DNA of 64,000 nt from Vibrio rhizosphaerae (lineage in GTDB: Bacteria > Pseudomonadota > Gammaproteobacteria > Enterobacterales > Vibrionaceae). Positions 29,045 through 36,778 of this stretch are shown piece by piece. Numbering within the stretch: the first letter of the stretch is position 1; each line of letters opens with the position of its first letter. The notes beneath the pieces were generated by a model that ran no database searches, was not told the DNA's origin, and saw only the letters and a program-made list of their open reading frames with translations. The position numbers and the translations under genes are program-made. The stretch is from assembly GCF_024347095.1 (NCBI RefSeq), contig NZ_AP024904.1, positions 372,001 to 436,000 of the forward strand. Direction: 5' to 3'.

Positions 29045-30061
29045 ATGAAATTGGAGAAGTTTGAACGTTATCCGCTTAATTTCGGTCCGACCCCGATTGA
29101 AAAGCTCAGTCGTCTGAGTGAGTTTCTGGGAGGCGAGATTGAGATTTATGCCAAGCGGGAAGATTGCAACTGTGGGCTGGCTTTTGGTGGCAACAAGATT
29201 CGTAAGCTGGAATATATTGTCCCGGATGCGCTTGCCAGTGGCGCAGATACATTAGTCACCATTGGTGGTGTGCAGTCAAACCATACTCGTTTGGTGGCTG
29301 CGACGGCGGCGAAAATCGGGATGAAATGTCGGCTGGTTCAGGAAAGTTGGGTGCCATTTCAGGATGCTGTCTATGATCGGGTCGGAAATATTCTGATGAG
29401 TCGGGTTATGGGGGCTGAGATTGAGCTTGTCGACGAAGGATTTGATATCGGGATTCGAGAAAGCTGGGAAAATGCTATCGAAGATGTGAAAGCAAAAGGC
29501 GGGGTGCCTTATCCGATTCCTGCCGGTGCATCGGAGCATCCATACGGTGGGCTGGGGTATGTTCGGTTTGCCGAAGAAGTCCGCGAACAAGAAGCCGAAA
29601 TGGGAATCAAATTTGATTATATTGTGGTGTGTACCGTAACGGGCTCAACTATGGCCGGTATGGTGGTTGGGTTTGCGGCGGATGGCCGGGCGCAAAAAGT
29701 GATTGGTATCGATGCTTCAGGGACACCAGAGCAAAATCACGAGCAGGTGTTACGGATTGCCCGGCACACCGCTGATTTAGTTGAATTGGGTCAGGAAATC
29801 AGCGCAGAGGATATTGTGATTATCGACGATTACGCTTATCCGGCTTATGGCGTTCCTTCTGAGGAAACCAATGAAGCGATTCGGATTGCCGCACGGACGG
29901 AAGGAATGATGACCGATCCGGTCTACGAAGGAAAATCGATGCAGGGTTTGATTGATTTAACCCGTCAGGGGTTTTTCCCGAAAGGTGCCAAAGTTCTATA
30001 TGCACATTTAGGTGGTGTTCCGGCGATTAATGCTTATAGTTATATTTATCGTAATGGCTAA
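29045..30061 (+). CDS. acdS: 1-aminocyclopropane-1-carboxylate (ACC) deaminase
   Basis: This 338-residue PLP enzyme opens the ring of ACC, the ethylene precursor of plants, giving 2-oxobutanoate and ammonia. Length and numbering match the Pseudomonas enzyme. Lys51 (GGNKIRK) is the PLP lysine and Ser78 is in VQSNHTR. Tyr294-Glu295 lie in DPVYEGK and Leu322 in VLYAHLGG. Glu295 and Leu322 separate true ACC deaminases from the related D-cysteine desulfhydrases. The ATG at 29045 has AAGGA 8 nt upstream; an in-frame start at 29012 lacks this. Regulation by the divergent Lrp-type gene is likely. Source of ACC in a marine host is unknown. Confidence 0.93.
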   Translation: MKLEKFERYPLNFGPTPIEKLSRLSEFLGGEIEIYAKREDCNCGLAFGGNKIRKLEYIVPDALASGADTLVTIGGVQSNHTRLVAATAAKIGMKCRLVQESWVPFQDAVYDRVGNILMSRVMGAEIELVDEGFDIGIRESWENAIEDVKAKGGVPYPIPAGASEHPYGGLGYVRFAEEVREQEAEMGIKFDYIVVCTVTGSTMAGMVVGFAADGRAQKVIGIDASGTPEQNHEQVLRIARHTADLVELGQEISAEDIVIIDDYAYPAYGVPSEETNEAIRIAARTEGMMTDPVYEGKSMQGLIDLTRQGFFPKGAKVLYAHLGGVPAINAYSYIYRNG

Positions 30062-30075
30062 TTGATTAAAATCAA
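30062..30075. promoter_or_regulatory. Perfect FNR-like site
   Basis: TTGATTAAAATCAA matches the FNR consensus TTGAT-N4-ATCAA exactly. It begins 1 bp after the acdS stop and 754 bp before dcuA, so its target is not obvious. It may drive a long dcuA leader or a small RNA, or be coincidental. Confidence 0.45.
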
Positions 30076-30088
30076 TTTATTCATTGAT

Positions 30089-30116
30089 ATCTGGCATAAT
30101 ATTTGTTGTGCCAGAT
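30089..30116 (+). terminator. Hairpin downstream of acdS
   Basis: ATCTGGCA (30089-30096) pairs with TGCCAGAT (30109-30116), an 8-bp perfect stem with a 12-nt loop. There is no T-run, so it is a weak terminator or a stabilising 3' hairpin. Confidence 0.45.
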
Positions 30117-30828
30117 CATTTCGAGCAATTCATTATTCTATTGAGATCAATTTTTCTTTATTTATTTTTTAGTCAATAACAAGATGCACCAAAAAGGTGA
30201 TCTAAGTACTGTTATTTTTGCGTTGGTGCGGTATGATGAGCGCAAATCAGGATGGATTTTTAAACTAATCTTTGTTCAGAAAGGATTCTTATATTTTGGT
30301 GGTTGGGGGTCATAGCATGATTTCCAACATAATAAACTAAGGAACCTTGATGATGCATATGAGAGATGTTTCCCATAATTGTCTGTCCGTCTCCCTCAAT
30401 CAGATGAATCAATCAAGATACCTCCCGTTTATTCTCTTGTCATTGAATATGAAGCAATCGCGATATTTATCAATTTAACGTTTCTGTTTCGTTGACAGGA
30501 AATAATTAAACTTGAATCGATTGCTTAAATTTTTTAATTGTTTCAAATGTAAATATAGTGTGTTTTTTTATTTGTGAGTTGAGGAAATATATTAATTTCA
30601 TCAATCTATTTTTGTGATAAGGAGGTTATCTATCATTTGATTTCCTGTAACAAAAAGCAAGACGGAATTCGTAAATTAAAGTCTTTATTGAATGGTTAAG
30701 ACGTAAGGGATTTTAGTTTGTGAGAGGGTGCTTGCAATGGATCTGCTATCAATTGGCCCACTAAGTGATTATTCGATATTGAAATAAAAATTATTATTTA
30801 AAATGCAATAACTTAACGAGGTATCATC
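30117..30828. other. Long spacer before the dcuA-like gene
   Basis: Over 700 bp of AT-rich sequence without a gene of ordinary size. It contains one candidate small ORF (30350-30478). A purine-rich AAGGAGG occurs near 30620 without a following ATG in good position. No known riboswitch was recognised. Confidence 0.5.
30350..30478 (+). CDS. Candidate small protein or leader peptide
   Basis: This 42-codon ORF starts with ATG ATG at 30350. It has an AAGGA ribosome site at 30339-30343 (6 nt spacing). The product is short, with a hydrophobic patch (YLPFILLSL) and two similar pieces (NQSRYL and KQSRYL). It stops at 30478, about 350 bp before dcuA. It may be a leader peptide or membrane micropeptide, or chance. 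I know no homologue. Confidence 0.35.
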   Translation: MMHMRDVSHNCLSVSLNQMNQSRYLPFILLSLNMKQSRYLSI

Positions 30829-32130
30829 ATGGTAGCAGTAGAGCTGTTTATTGTCCTGCTCTTCATTTTTCTCGGCGCTAGGATTGGCGGTATTGGCATT
30901 GGATTTGCCGGTGGGGCGGGGGTCATCATTTTGACAATGGGGCTGGGAATGCATGCAGGGACGATCCCGGTCGATGTAATTTTAATCATTATGTCCGTGA
31001 TTACTGCAATTGCAGCAATGCAAGTTGCCGGTGGAATGGACTGGCTGGTTGACCTGGCAGAGAAGTTTTTAAGAAAAAATCCCAAACAAATTACCTTTTA
31101 TGCGCCGATCGTCACTTTTATGATGACACTTTTAGCCGGTACAGGTCATACGGCATTTTCAACCTTACCGGTGATTGCTGAAGTGGCGAAAGAACAAAAA
31201 GTCAGACCATCACGTCCTCTCTCTATTGCTGTGGTTGCTTCTCAAATTGCGATTACGGCATCTCCGATTTCTGCTGCGGTCGTTTTTTTCTCCGGCATTC
31301 TTGAGCCGCTTGGTGTCGGCTATCTGAAATTGTTGGCTGTGTGTATTCCGACGACATTTATGGCCTGTATGATTGGTGCTTTCGTCGCTAATTTCTTAGG
31401 TAAAGATCTGGAAGATGACCCGATTTATCAGGAACGTCTGGCAAAAGGATTGATTAAAGTCCGTGGTGCGACCCAACGTGATATTCTGCCGTCTGCAAAA
31501 ATGTCGGTTTATATCTTTGTGGTTGCCATTGTTGCGGTGGTGGCTTATGCAACCATGATTAGTAAAGCGGTGGGTTTAATTACCGAGCCGGCAATTGGCC
31601 GTAATGAAGCGATCATGGCAATTATGCTGATGGCTGCCACGGCGATCATTCTGTTTACTAAGATTGATGCCTCAAAAATCACCTCGGTTTCAACATTTAA
31701 ATCCGGGATGAGCGCTTGTGTTTGTGTGCTTGGCGTGGCTTGGTTAGGTGATACTTTTGTCTCCGGTCATATCAACGAGATTAAAGCGCTGTCTGCTCAT
31801 ATTCTCGAACAATATCCGTGGATGCTGGCAATTACGCTGTTTTTTGCGTCCATGCTTTTGTATTCACAAGGTGCCACAACAACTGCCTTGATGCCGGCGG
31901 CATTGGCAATCGGGGTCGCACCGTTAACCGCAGTGGCGTCTTTTGCAGCTGTCAGTGCGCTGTTCGTGTTGCCCACTTACCCAACCTTATTGGCTGCGGT
32001 TGAGATGGATGATACTGGTTCAACCCGAATTGGCAGCTATGTCTTTAACCATCCATTTTTTATTCCGGGGGTGGTCACCATTACTTCAGCGGTCACATTT
32101 GGCTTCATTTTCGGAGGAATGATACTTTAG
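30829..32130 (+). CDS. dcuA: Anaerobic C4-dicarboxylate transporter, DcuA-like
   Basis: This 433-residue inner-membrane carrier of the Dcu family has about ten transmembrane helices. It exchanges aspartate, malate or fumarate for succinate during anaerobic growth. Dcu motifs are LGARIGGIGIGFAGG, PVDVILIIMSVITAIAAMQVAGGMD, STLPVIAEVAKEQKVRPSRP and ASPISAAVV. These resemble DcuA more than DcuB. A GAGG site precedes the ATG by about 7 nt. A strong terminator follows the stop. Anaerobic control would be expected, but the only perfect FNR-like site lies far upstream. Confidence 0.88.
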   Translation: MVAVELFIVLLFIFLGARIGGIGIGFAGGAGVIILTMGLGMHAGTIPVDVILIIMSVITAIAAMQVAGGMDWLVDLAEKFLRKNPKQITFYAPIVTFMMTLLAGTGHTAFSTLPVIAEVAKEQKVRPSRPLSIAVVASQIAITASPISAAVVFFSGILEPLGVGYLKLLAVCIPTTFMACMIGAFVANFLGKDLEDDPIYQERLAKGLIKVRGATQRDILPSAKMSVYIFVVAIVAVVAYATMISKAVGLITEPAIGRNEAIMAIMLMAATAIILFTKIDASKITSVSTFKSGMSACVCVLGVAWLGDTFVSGHINEIKALSAHILEQYPWMLAITLFFASMLLYSQGATTTALMPAALAIGVAPLTAVASFAAVSALFVLPTYPTLLAAVEMDDTGSTRIGSYVFNHPFFIPGVVTITSAVTFGFIFGGMIL

Positions 32131-32168
32131 TGTGACAGGTCTGACGATTGATTTTCATGTTTGAGAAA

Positions 32169-32193
32169 GGGGAGCGTTGCTCCCCTTTTTTTC
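32169..32193 (+). terminator. Intrinsic terminator after dcuA
   Basis: GGGGAGC pairs with GCTCCCC around GTT, followed by seven T residues. It marks the left edge of the tail locus. Confidence 0.93.
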
Positions 32194-32207
32194 CCGTATT
32201 CAATCAG

Positions 32208-32897
32208 TTAAATGGGCTTCATATGGGCAATCACGGTGCCGATAATCTGACAGTTGCCATTAATGGACAAAAAGCGCAGCTCCGGCGGATAGGAGGGATT
32301 GAGTGCTTTGAGATACTTCTTATTATCGATGACCTGTATTTGTTTGAATGTTGCTTCTGCCGAATCGGTCAGCATGGCGATAACGAACTTGTTGTGTTCT
32401 GGCTCGACAAGATTCGGATCAATAAAGATCAGATCATTTTCCTCAAAGCGAGGTTCCATTGAGTCCCCCCGGACCCGCAGAATGTAAGTCCCGGGGCCGC
32501 TATGTACCGGGCAAGGGTAATATTCGTATTCGTCGGGCGCGTACGGTGTCACGGCTTCAGAAAAGTCACCGGCTTTTACCCAGGAAATTACCGGACACAT
32601 GGTTGAGACTGAAGGGCCATTGCTGACGTTTGCCTGCGATGGTGAATCCGAGAGTTCGGTGTTCGCTGAATCGGTGCCGTAGACGATCCATTCCGGTGAA
32701 CACTCCAGCGCTTTAGACATGGCCAGCAATAAGCGGTCTTTCATGCTGGATTGAATGCCATTTTCGATCTGGCTGATCGTAATCCGGTTGAGACTTAGGG
32801 ATGAATCTATCTCCTTCACCCGGGCTGTCAGCATGTCTTGGGTGAGCCCTAAACTTTCTCGTCTGGCTTTGAGCCGTTCGCCTAATTCAACAGTCAT
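32208..32897 (-). CDS. Phage-type repressor with S24 self-cleavage domain
   Basis: This 229-residue CI/LexA-like protein has an N-terminal XRE helix-turn-helix (LKARRESLGLTQDML, then RITISQIENG). A linker holds the probable Ala-Gly cleavage site in WVKAGDF. The S24 domain has nucleophile Ser in VRGDSMEP and the general base Lys in ATFKQI. Such repressors are cut when RecA is activated by DNA damage. It is divergent from the HTH gene at 33208, leaving a 310 bp control region. By analogy with PrtR of Pseudomonas pyocins it should hold the tail locus silent. No strong ribosome site is seen, consistent with low expression. Confidence 0.9.
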   Translation of the reverse strand: MTVELGERLKARRESLGLTQDMLTARVKEIDSSLSLNRITISQIENGIQSSMKDRLLLAMSKALECSPEWIVYGTDSANTELSDSPSQANVSNGPSVSTMCPVISWVKAGDFSEAVTPYAPDEYEYYPCPVHSGPGTYILRVRGDSMEPRFEENDLIFIDPNLVEPEHNKFVIAMLTDSAEATFKQIQVIDNKKYLKALNPSYPPELRFLSINGNCQIIGTVIAHMKPI

Positions 32898-33002
32898 AAA
32901 TCATCGTGCCCGTGGTAACGGGATACCCTCAATTGGTTATTTCTTTCCGGAACCCTGACCAGTGTTCGCATTTCGAACCCACATCATAGCCCTTTTCAAT
33001 CC

Positions 33003-33017
33003 AAGTATACAGTACTT
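33003..33017. promoter_or_regulatory. Candidate repressor operator 1
   Basis: AAGTA-TACAG-TACTT is a perfect inverted repeat with 5-bp arms and a 5-bp centre. It lies about 105 bp upstream of the repressor gene. Its role is inferred from position. Confidence 0.45.
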
Positions 33018-33059
33018 TTGTAATGATTTTTACGCACAAAAAGAAAATTTTATTACGTC

Positions 33060-33079
33060 ATTATATTTACATGTAATGA
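33060..33079. promoter_or_regulatory. Candidate repressor operator 2
   Basis: CATTA and TAATG arms enclose TATTTACATG, with a 10-bp palindrome TTACATGTAA at 33067-33076 inside. Placed in the same divergent region, it is a possible second operator or promoter-overlapping site. Confidence 0.35.
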
Positions 33080-33207
33080 AAGTTTTCTTACTATTGCTAT
33101 CAAAATAGTGGTGAGGCAAGGGTGCCTGACCCGGTTTTCAGTATGGCAAAGACGTGATATTTCGGCGATTAAAGCGATATCAGAATTATGAAATGGGGAA
33201 ATCAATC

Positions 33208-33585
33208 ATGGAATTTACCAGCGTAGAAATCAACGCGATGCGGAAAGAGCTCATGAATCATGCGTTCTCTGCTTTAGTGCGGCGGATGCCGATGAATAAA
33301 TGTAAAGCTTATGAATATATTGCCAATTATCTCGGGGTGAAATACAGCACGGTGACCAACATGGTGCAGAAAGGGATCTCAGCAAAACATGCGTCGGGTT
33401 TGTCTGACATTGCTGCCCGGTTTAAAACCCGGATGTATCACTATCAGTTTGCACCGACCGATGCGATTTGTCAGGCGTGGCTGGAACATGACTACCGCTG
33501 CGATAAAGGCAAACATCCCAGTAAACATCTGTTCAAGCATTGGGATCGGGATATGAACAAGTTACATATCTATGAGGAAGTATGA
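33208..33585 (+). CDS. Putative HTH regulator of the tail locus
   Basis: This 125-residue basic protein has a helix-turn-helix-like stretch, CKAYEYIANYLGVKYSTVTNMVQKG, near residues 32-56. I know no named family. The ATG at 33208 has GGGGAA about 8 nt upstream; an in-frame ATG at 33154 has none. Position next to a cleavable repressor and before the lysis genes suggests an activator or antiterminator that plays the part PrtN plays in pyocins. It does not resemble PrtN in sequence. The stop is immediately followed by a short ORF at 33586. Confidence 0.65.
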   Translation: MEFTSVEINAMRKELMNHAFSALVRRMPMNKCKAYEYIANYLGVKYSTVTNMVQKGISAKHASGLSDIAARFKTRMYHYQFAPTDAICQAWLEHDYRCDKGKHPSKHLFKHWDRDMNKLHIYEEV

Positions 33586-33678
33586 ATGTTCCGGAACCGA
33601 TCGGATGGGAATCATTTCAGTCGATTCAACATGAATACAAATCGTCCTTTCTGCCTGACAGGAGAAACGCTGCGATGA
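33586..33678 (+). CDS. Candidate 30-residue coupling ORF
   Basis: The ATG at 33586 directly follows the upstream TGA and has GAGGAA about 8 nt before it. It runs 30 codons (start MFRNRSDGNH) and ends in an ATGA that contains the holin start at 33675. The strict end-to-end arrangement suggests it serves to couple translation. The peptide is unfamiliar. Confidence 0.35.
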   Translation: MFRNRSDGNHFSRFNMNTNRPFCLTGETLR

Positions 33679-33953
33679 GTCTTTTTTCTTTTAAAACCGG
33701 ACAGGGGGGAGCTGTTATTTCTGAAAAAGCAACGATGTCAATTGCTGTTGGAAGTGGTACGGGGGTTGGTGTCAGCGTTGCCCAGGGTGCTGAAAATTAT
33801 CAGTCGATGATGAATTCAAGTCTGCATGACATTCTGGCTGGAAACTTTGTCTGGTACGGTTCAGATATCGCTTTCCTCATTGGCACGACGTTATCCGTGA
33901 TCGGCATTGGTATTACATTGGTGCGTTTGTTTCTGTTTCAGTCACAAAGGTAA
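33675..33953 (+). CDS. Putative holin
   Basis: This 92-residue protein has one clear C-terminal transmembrane helix (about residues 64-86, IAFLIGTTLSVIGIGITLV) and a weak Gly-rich hydrophobic stretch near 22-40. Size, hydrophobicity and position just before an endolysin suggest that it forms the inner-membrane lesion that releases tail particles. The start at 33675 has GGAG about 10 nt upstream. A longer in-frame start at 33582 is possible. No holin family is recognised with certainty. Confidence 0.6.
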   Translation: MSLFSFKTGQGGAVISEKATMSIAVGSGTGVGVSVAQGAENYQSMMNSSLHDILAGNFVWYGSDIAFLIGTTLSVIGIGITLVRLFLFQSQR

Positions 33954-33980
33954 AGATAAAAAATCAAGATAGAGGTCAGC

Positions 33981-34517
33981 ATGAAATATAACCGATTGAT
34001 TGGTACGGTGCTCTTTGGTGCTGTGGCGATTACCGGCACATTTGAAGGTCAGCGTCATGAGGCTTATCGGGATCCGGGCGGGGTGTGGACGGTCTGCTTC
34101 GGAGAAACCGCCGGTGTGCGTCAGGATATGTCCTACAGTGATCAACAGTGCGCTATGATGCTTGCCAGTTCTTTGAATTATCACAATGAACCTCTGGAAA
34201 ACCTACATTATCAACTGCCGCCAAATGTGCATATTGCTGCCCTTGATTTCAGCTATAACCTGGGGACGAATGCGCTGCGCCGCTCAACGCTCTATCGCAA
34301 ACTGAAGCAACGGGATATTGAGGGGGCATGTCAGGAGTTTAACCGCTGGGTATATCTGAATGGCAAAGATTGTCGTGTGGCACAAAATCGCTGTCGGGGA
34401 ATTGTGACCCGCAGAGAAATTGAAACCCAGCTCTGTCTGGGACAGATTTCAGTCAAGGATGCTTTGATAAAACTAGGCCATACACCTTCAGATGCTGAGG
34501 TGATGTATGATCTTTAA
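33981..34517 (+). CDS. GH24 endolysin with SAR-like N-terminus
   Basis: This 178-residue muramidase has the T4-lysozyme-type catalytic Glu in TFEGQRHEAYRDPGG, with Asp and Thr following in YRDPGGVWTVCFGET. The first ~20 residues (LIGTVLFGAVAITGT) are weakly hydrophobic and Gly/Ala-rich. This is like signal-arrest-release endolysins that start membrane-tethered and are freed by membrane depolarisation. Several Cys residues could form control disulfides. It overlaps the Rz-like gene by 11 bp. Confidence 0.88.
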   Translation: MKYNRLIGTVLFGAVAITGTFEGQRHEAYRDPGGVWTVCFGETAGVRQDMSYSDQQCAMMLASSLNYHNEPLENLHYQLPPNVHIAALDFSYNLGTNALRRSTLYRKLKQRDIEGACQEFNRWVYLNGKDCRVAQNRCRGIVTRREIETQLCLGQISVKDALIKLGHTPSDAEVMYDL

Positions 34518-34845
34518 AGGATATGTAAGACTTGGCATTTTCCTGCTGCTGGGACTTGGTGTGGTGAGTGTCATACTCAGAGTTAAATGGCTGGTTGCTG
34601 AAAATGAAAAACTAACGGCTCAAGTCTCTCAGTCCAGTGTGCAAATTATGATGCAAAAAAATGTACTGGCTCAGGTGTCTCAGGAGCGCGAACAGATGAA
34701 TCAGATTCTGATCAGAAGAGCCAGAAACAGTGCCGATAACGAGGAAAAACTACGCCATGAGATTCAAACCCTGCAACAAGAAATATCCGGTCATTCTTGT
34801 GTTGTCCCTGTCAGCGTTACTGAGCGGTTGCGTGAGTCATACTGA
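34507..34845 (+). CDS. Rz-like inner-membrane spanin
   Basis: This 112-residue protein has an N-terminal transmembrane helix (about residues 8-26) and a long coiled-coil-prone region (VAENEKLTAQVSQSSVQIMM to RHEIQTLQQEI). This is the usual i-spanin shape. It works with the lipoprotein spanin encoded in the overlapping frame to fuse inner and outer membranes at lysis. Assignment is by architecture and position. Confidence 0.8.
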   Translation: MIFKGYVRLGIFLLLGLGVVSVILRVKWLVAENEKLTAQVSQSSVQIMMQKNVLAQVSQEREQMNQILIRRARNSADNEEKLRHEIQTLQQEISGHSCVVPVSVTERLRESY

Positions 34846-35038
34846 GCCACCAGTGATACAGACGCAATATCTATTGCCACCGGAGGGCATCATTGTACCT
34901 TGCTACAAACCCAGTATCAGCGGGACCTGGCCGGAGGTTGTTACGGAAGATATTCCCCGGCTGAAGTCGGCTTTGAGTCAGTGTGCTGCCCGGGCCGAGG
35001 ATTATCTGCAATGGCGGGCGTCTAACGTTACCCATTAA
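34757..35038 (+). CDS. Rz1-like outer-membrane spanin lipoprotein
   Basis: This 93-residue lipoprotein starts inside the Rz-like gene in a different frame (ATG 34757). The signal sequence ends in the lipobox LLSGC with the acylated Cys at residue 25. A Pro-containing mature part follows (TEPPVIQTQYLLPPEG). The nested start and lipobox are strong marks of an Rz/Rz1 pair. GAGG lies at 34741-34744. Confidence 0.85.
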   Translation: MRFKPCNKKYPVILVLSLSALLSGCVSHTEPPVIQTQYLLPPEGIIVPCYKPSISGTWPEVVTEDIPRLKSALSQCAARAEDYLQWRASNVTH

Positions 35039-35375
35039 CACCGCTTCTCCCCGTTGCCCGAGTGGCCGGACACGAGCATTCGTCTCAATCGGTTGACCTA
35101 TCATAAAAATCTTTCTGGTGATTTCTGTAGCCGAGTTGCTTCAGAAAACAGGAAGATTTTTTTATGTCTGACGGTTTTGTATGTCAGGTTTCGCTGATGT
35201 AACTCAGTTTATTGAAGTCTTTTGGGGATGCAAATGAAAAATAACTTACATCTTGTGTGTGAGATATGACGGGGAAAAAATCCTGAAAATAGGTGGGAGA
35301 TGCAGGCGAAAAAATTTCGGTCAGCCGGTTCAGAAACAGGGTCAAAACGGCTGACTGAAAGGGAGAAAAACAGAT
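35039..35375. other. Spacer between lysis genes and ogr-like gene
   Basis: No gene seen in 337 bp. It contains the large terminator-like hairpin near 35105-35163. A tRNA-like GCCCGAGTGGCC near 35056 has no matching acceptor stem. Confidence 0.55.
35105..35163 (+). terminator. Nested terminator hairpin after the lysis cassette
   Basis: AAAAATCTTTCTG (35105-35117) pairs with CAGGAAGATTTTT (from 35149), with one G-T pair, followed by more T residues. An inner TTTCTG/CAGAAA stem strengthens it. Confidence 0.75.
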
Positions 35376-35627
35376 TTAGATTAAGGATAATTCTTGTTGC
35401 AGGCTGGCACGACTTTCGGGAGGAAGTGACTTGATCAGGTTGCAGACTAATTGGTTAGCAGCCTTGGCTGAAGGGCTCAGAGTGTGACTGTAAGACAGAT
35501 TCATAACGAAGGTGTGACCGCATTCAGGATCACTACAACTACAGTACAGATCTGCATGACTGTTGGTAATCCGGTTCGATTTTTGGATCCGGCTTTTTTG
35601 ACCACACTCAGGGCATAACACTCTCAT
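35376..35627 (-). CDS. Ogr/Delta-like zinc-finger late activator
   Basis: This 83-residue protein matches the Ogr/Delta family of P2-like phages. It has a CPEC pair at residues 5-8, CSCSDPECGHTF near 29-39 and a helical C-terminus. The Cys residues bind zinc. Ogr proteins bind upstream of late promoters and contact RNA polymerase alpha to turn on tail and lysis genes. A GGGAAAGG site precedes the ATG by about 7 nt. Its presence points to P2-type late control retained in this locus. Confidence 0.88.
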   Translation of the reverse strand: MRVLCPECGQKSRIQKSNRITNSHADLYCSCSDPECGHTFVMNLSYSHTLSPSAKAANQLVCNLIKSLPPESRASLQQELSLI

Positions 35628-36123
35628 ATTTATACCTTTCCCTCTGATGAATAATTGACTCGATTATAACAATAATGATGGCATCTACCTAGCGAAATGT
35701 AAAAAAACTTACCATAAAGTGCGAACAATCGCCGGACAAGCCCGGCTCTGTCTGACCTGCGTCAGTTTTTGGCTATCCAGCCTGTGTGTTTAGACCATCA
35801 TGATGACTCATTTCTCCCGTTAATCTCTGAGTCAGTGGTTCCTCAATGTCGTTGTGTTGCACAAAATATCGACAGAAATCCCCGTATCAACACTTATTTT
35901 CTCCTGATTAATTCCAGTCTGTTCCGTTTTATCCGATATCCGAATCAGGCCGAATTCAACATGATGCAGTATTTTTTCAGACCGAGTATTCTGCTCTCAA
36001 CCCGAACGAAACGGGGAAATAAAACGAAGCTGTAATCAGATAAGAAATTGATATTAAAAATAAAATATTAATTTTAAATGGTTCAGATTCTGGAAAGATA
36101 ACCCACTGTAAGGTGACAGTTTC
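35628..36123. other. Spacer holding the putative tail operon promoter
   Basis: 496 bp without a convincing gene. Visible elements are GCCGG/CCGGC (35730-35745), the inverted repeat TTGTG-TTG-CACAA (35852-35864) and a very AT-rich stretch at 36050-36085. The tail-structural operon should start here. I found no exact P2 Ogr box (TGT-N12-ACA). Confidence 0.55.
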
Positions 36124-36609
36124 ATGGCTCAGTATGAAGCGGGCGAGAAGCTCAGAGAACTTAAAACATTCATTGACACTTGTGTCGGAGACGAAATTGC
36201 ACAAACCCTGACGACCCAAATGAAGCATATTGCCCTGAGTCTGGACAGTCAGTTTATGGGCAATGGCTGTCAGTTGATGAGACTGCGTTATCAAGCCAGT
36301 CTGGTGTTCGATAACTTTCCGCATCTCAGCTATAGCCCAGCCGTGCTGTTTGCCAATATCGGAGCCTGGTTGATGGATCACGACCCTGACCGGGAAGCGG
36401 GCGAGCAACTGGCAAATCCCGTGATTGAGATGACTCCCGTTGATGACACGCATACGACGATTAGCATTGATGTGGCGTTTGAAGAGCCCGTCAGTGTGAC
36501 AGAAGACGCGACAGGGCCGATTTACTGGCGGGGAAAACAGTGGCGTATCGATACCTATGACATTTGGGTTGCAGAAACATTGGGTAATTTCACCACAGGC
36601 CTGCGTTAA
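36124..36609 (+). CDS. Tail completion protein, P2 gpR-like
   Basis: This 161-residue protein has the pattern of the P2 gpR tail-completion family: an N-terminal helical part, then YQASLVFDNFPH, an acidic middle, and a beta C-terminus (HTTISIDVAFEEPVSV). In P2 this protein helps finish the head-proximal end of the tail. It is notable because its partner head genes are absent here. It opens the structural operon. Confidence 0.75.
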   Translation: MAQYEAGEKLRELKTFIDTCVGDEIAQTLTTQMKHIALSLDSQFMGNGCQLMRLRYQASLVFDNFPHLSYSPAVLFANIGAWLMDHDPDREAGEQLANPVIEMTPVDDTHTTISIDVAFEEPVSVTEDATGPIYWRGKQWRIDTYDIWVAETLGNFTTGLR

Positions 36610-36778
36610 GCGAGCTGGAAAGGGGAATTGGAGCATGCCATTTCTGATTCCCCAAACCAAAGGCGATTCAATCCCAACCGGGGTTGAGTCACACGAAGCG
36701 GTTGTTTGGCATTGTAAGTTGGCGATATGACAAGCAAGCAGAACAATCGGATGATCACATTAAATAGGAGCGGATAAC

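Larger units (their letters stand above)
32898..33207. other. Divergent control region of the tail locus
   Basis: This AT-rich 310 bp region lies between the repressor and the HTH gene. It contains two dyads that could be operators (listed separately). No full LexA box (CTGT-N8-ACAG) was found. Confidence 0.6.

Noticed and set aside
32997..33012. LexA box upstream of the tail locus
   Set aside because: TATACAGTA looks like half a site, but the base positions required for CTGT in CTGT-N8-ACAG are TCAA.
33208..33585. PrtN homologue
   Set aside because: Position fits, but the sequence does not show the PrtN pattern, so only a general HTH call is made.
35050..35100. tRNA-like sequence GCCCGAGTGGCC after the lysis genes
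   Set aside because: No anticodon arm or acceptor stem pairs with it.
35769..36035. 88-codon plus-strand ORF in the spacer before the tail operon
   Set aside because: No ribosome site, unusual composition and overlap with the AT-rich promoter region.
36712..36733. TTGT-N14-ACAA as a P2 Ogr box before the sheath gene
   Set aside because: Spacing is N14 rather than N12, and it lies too close to the sheath start to act at about -55.
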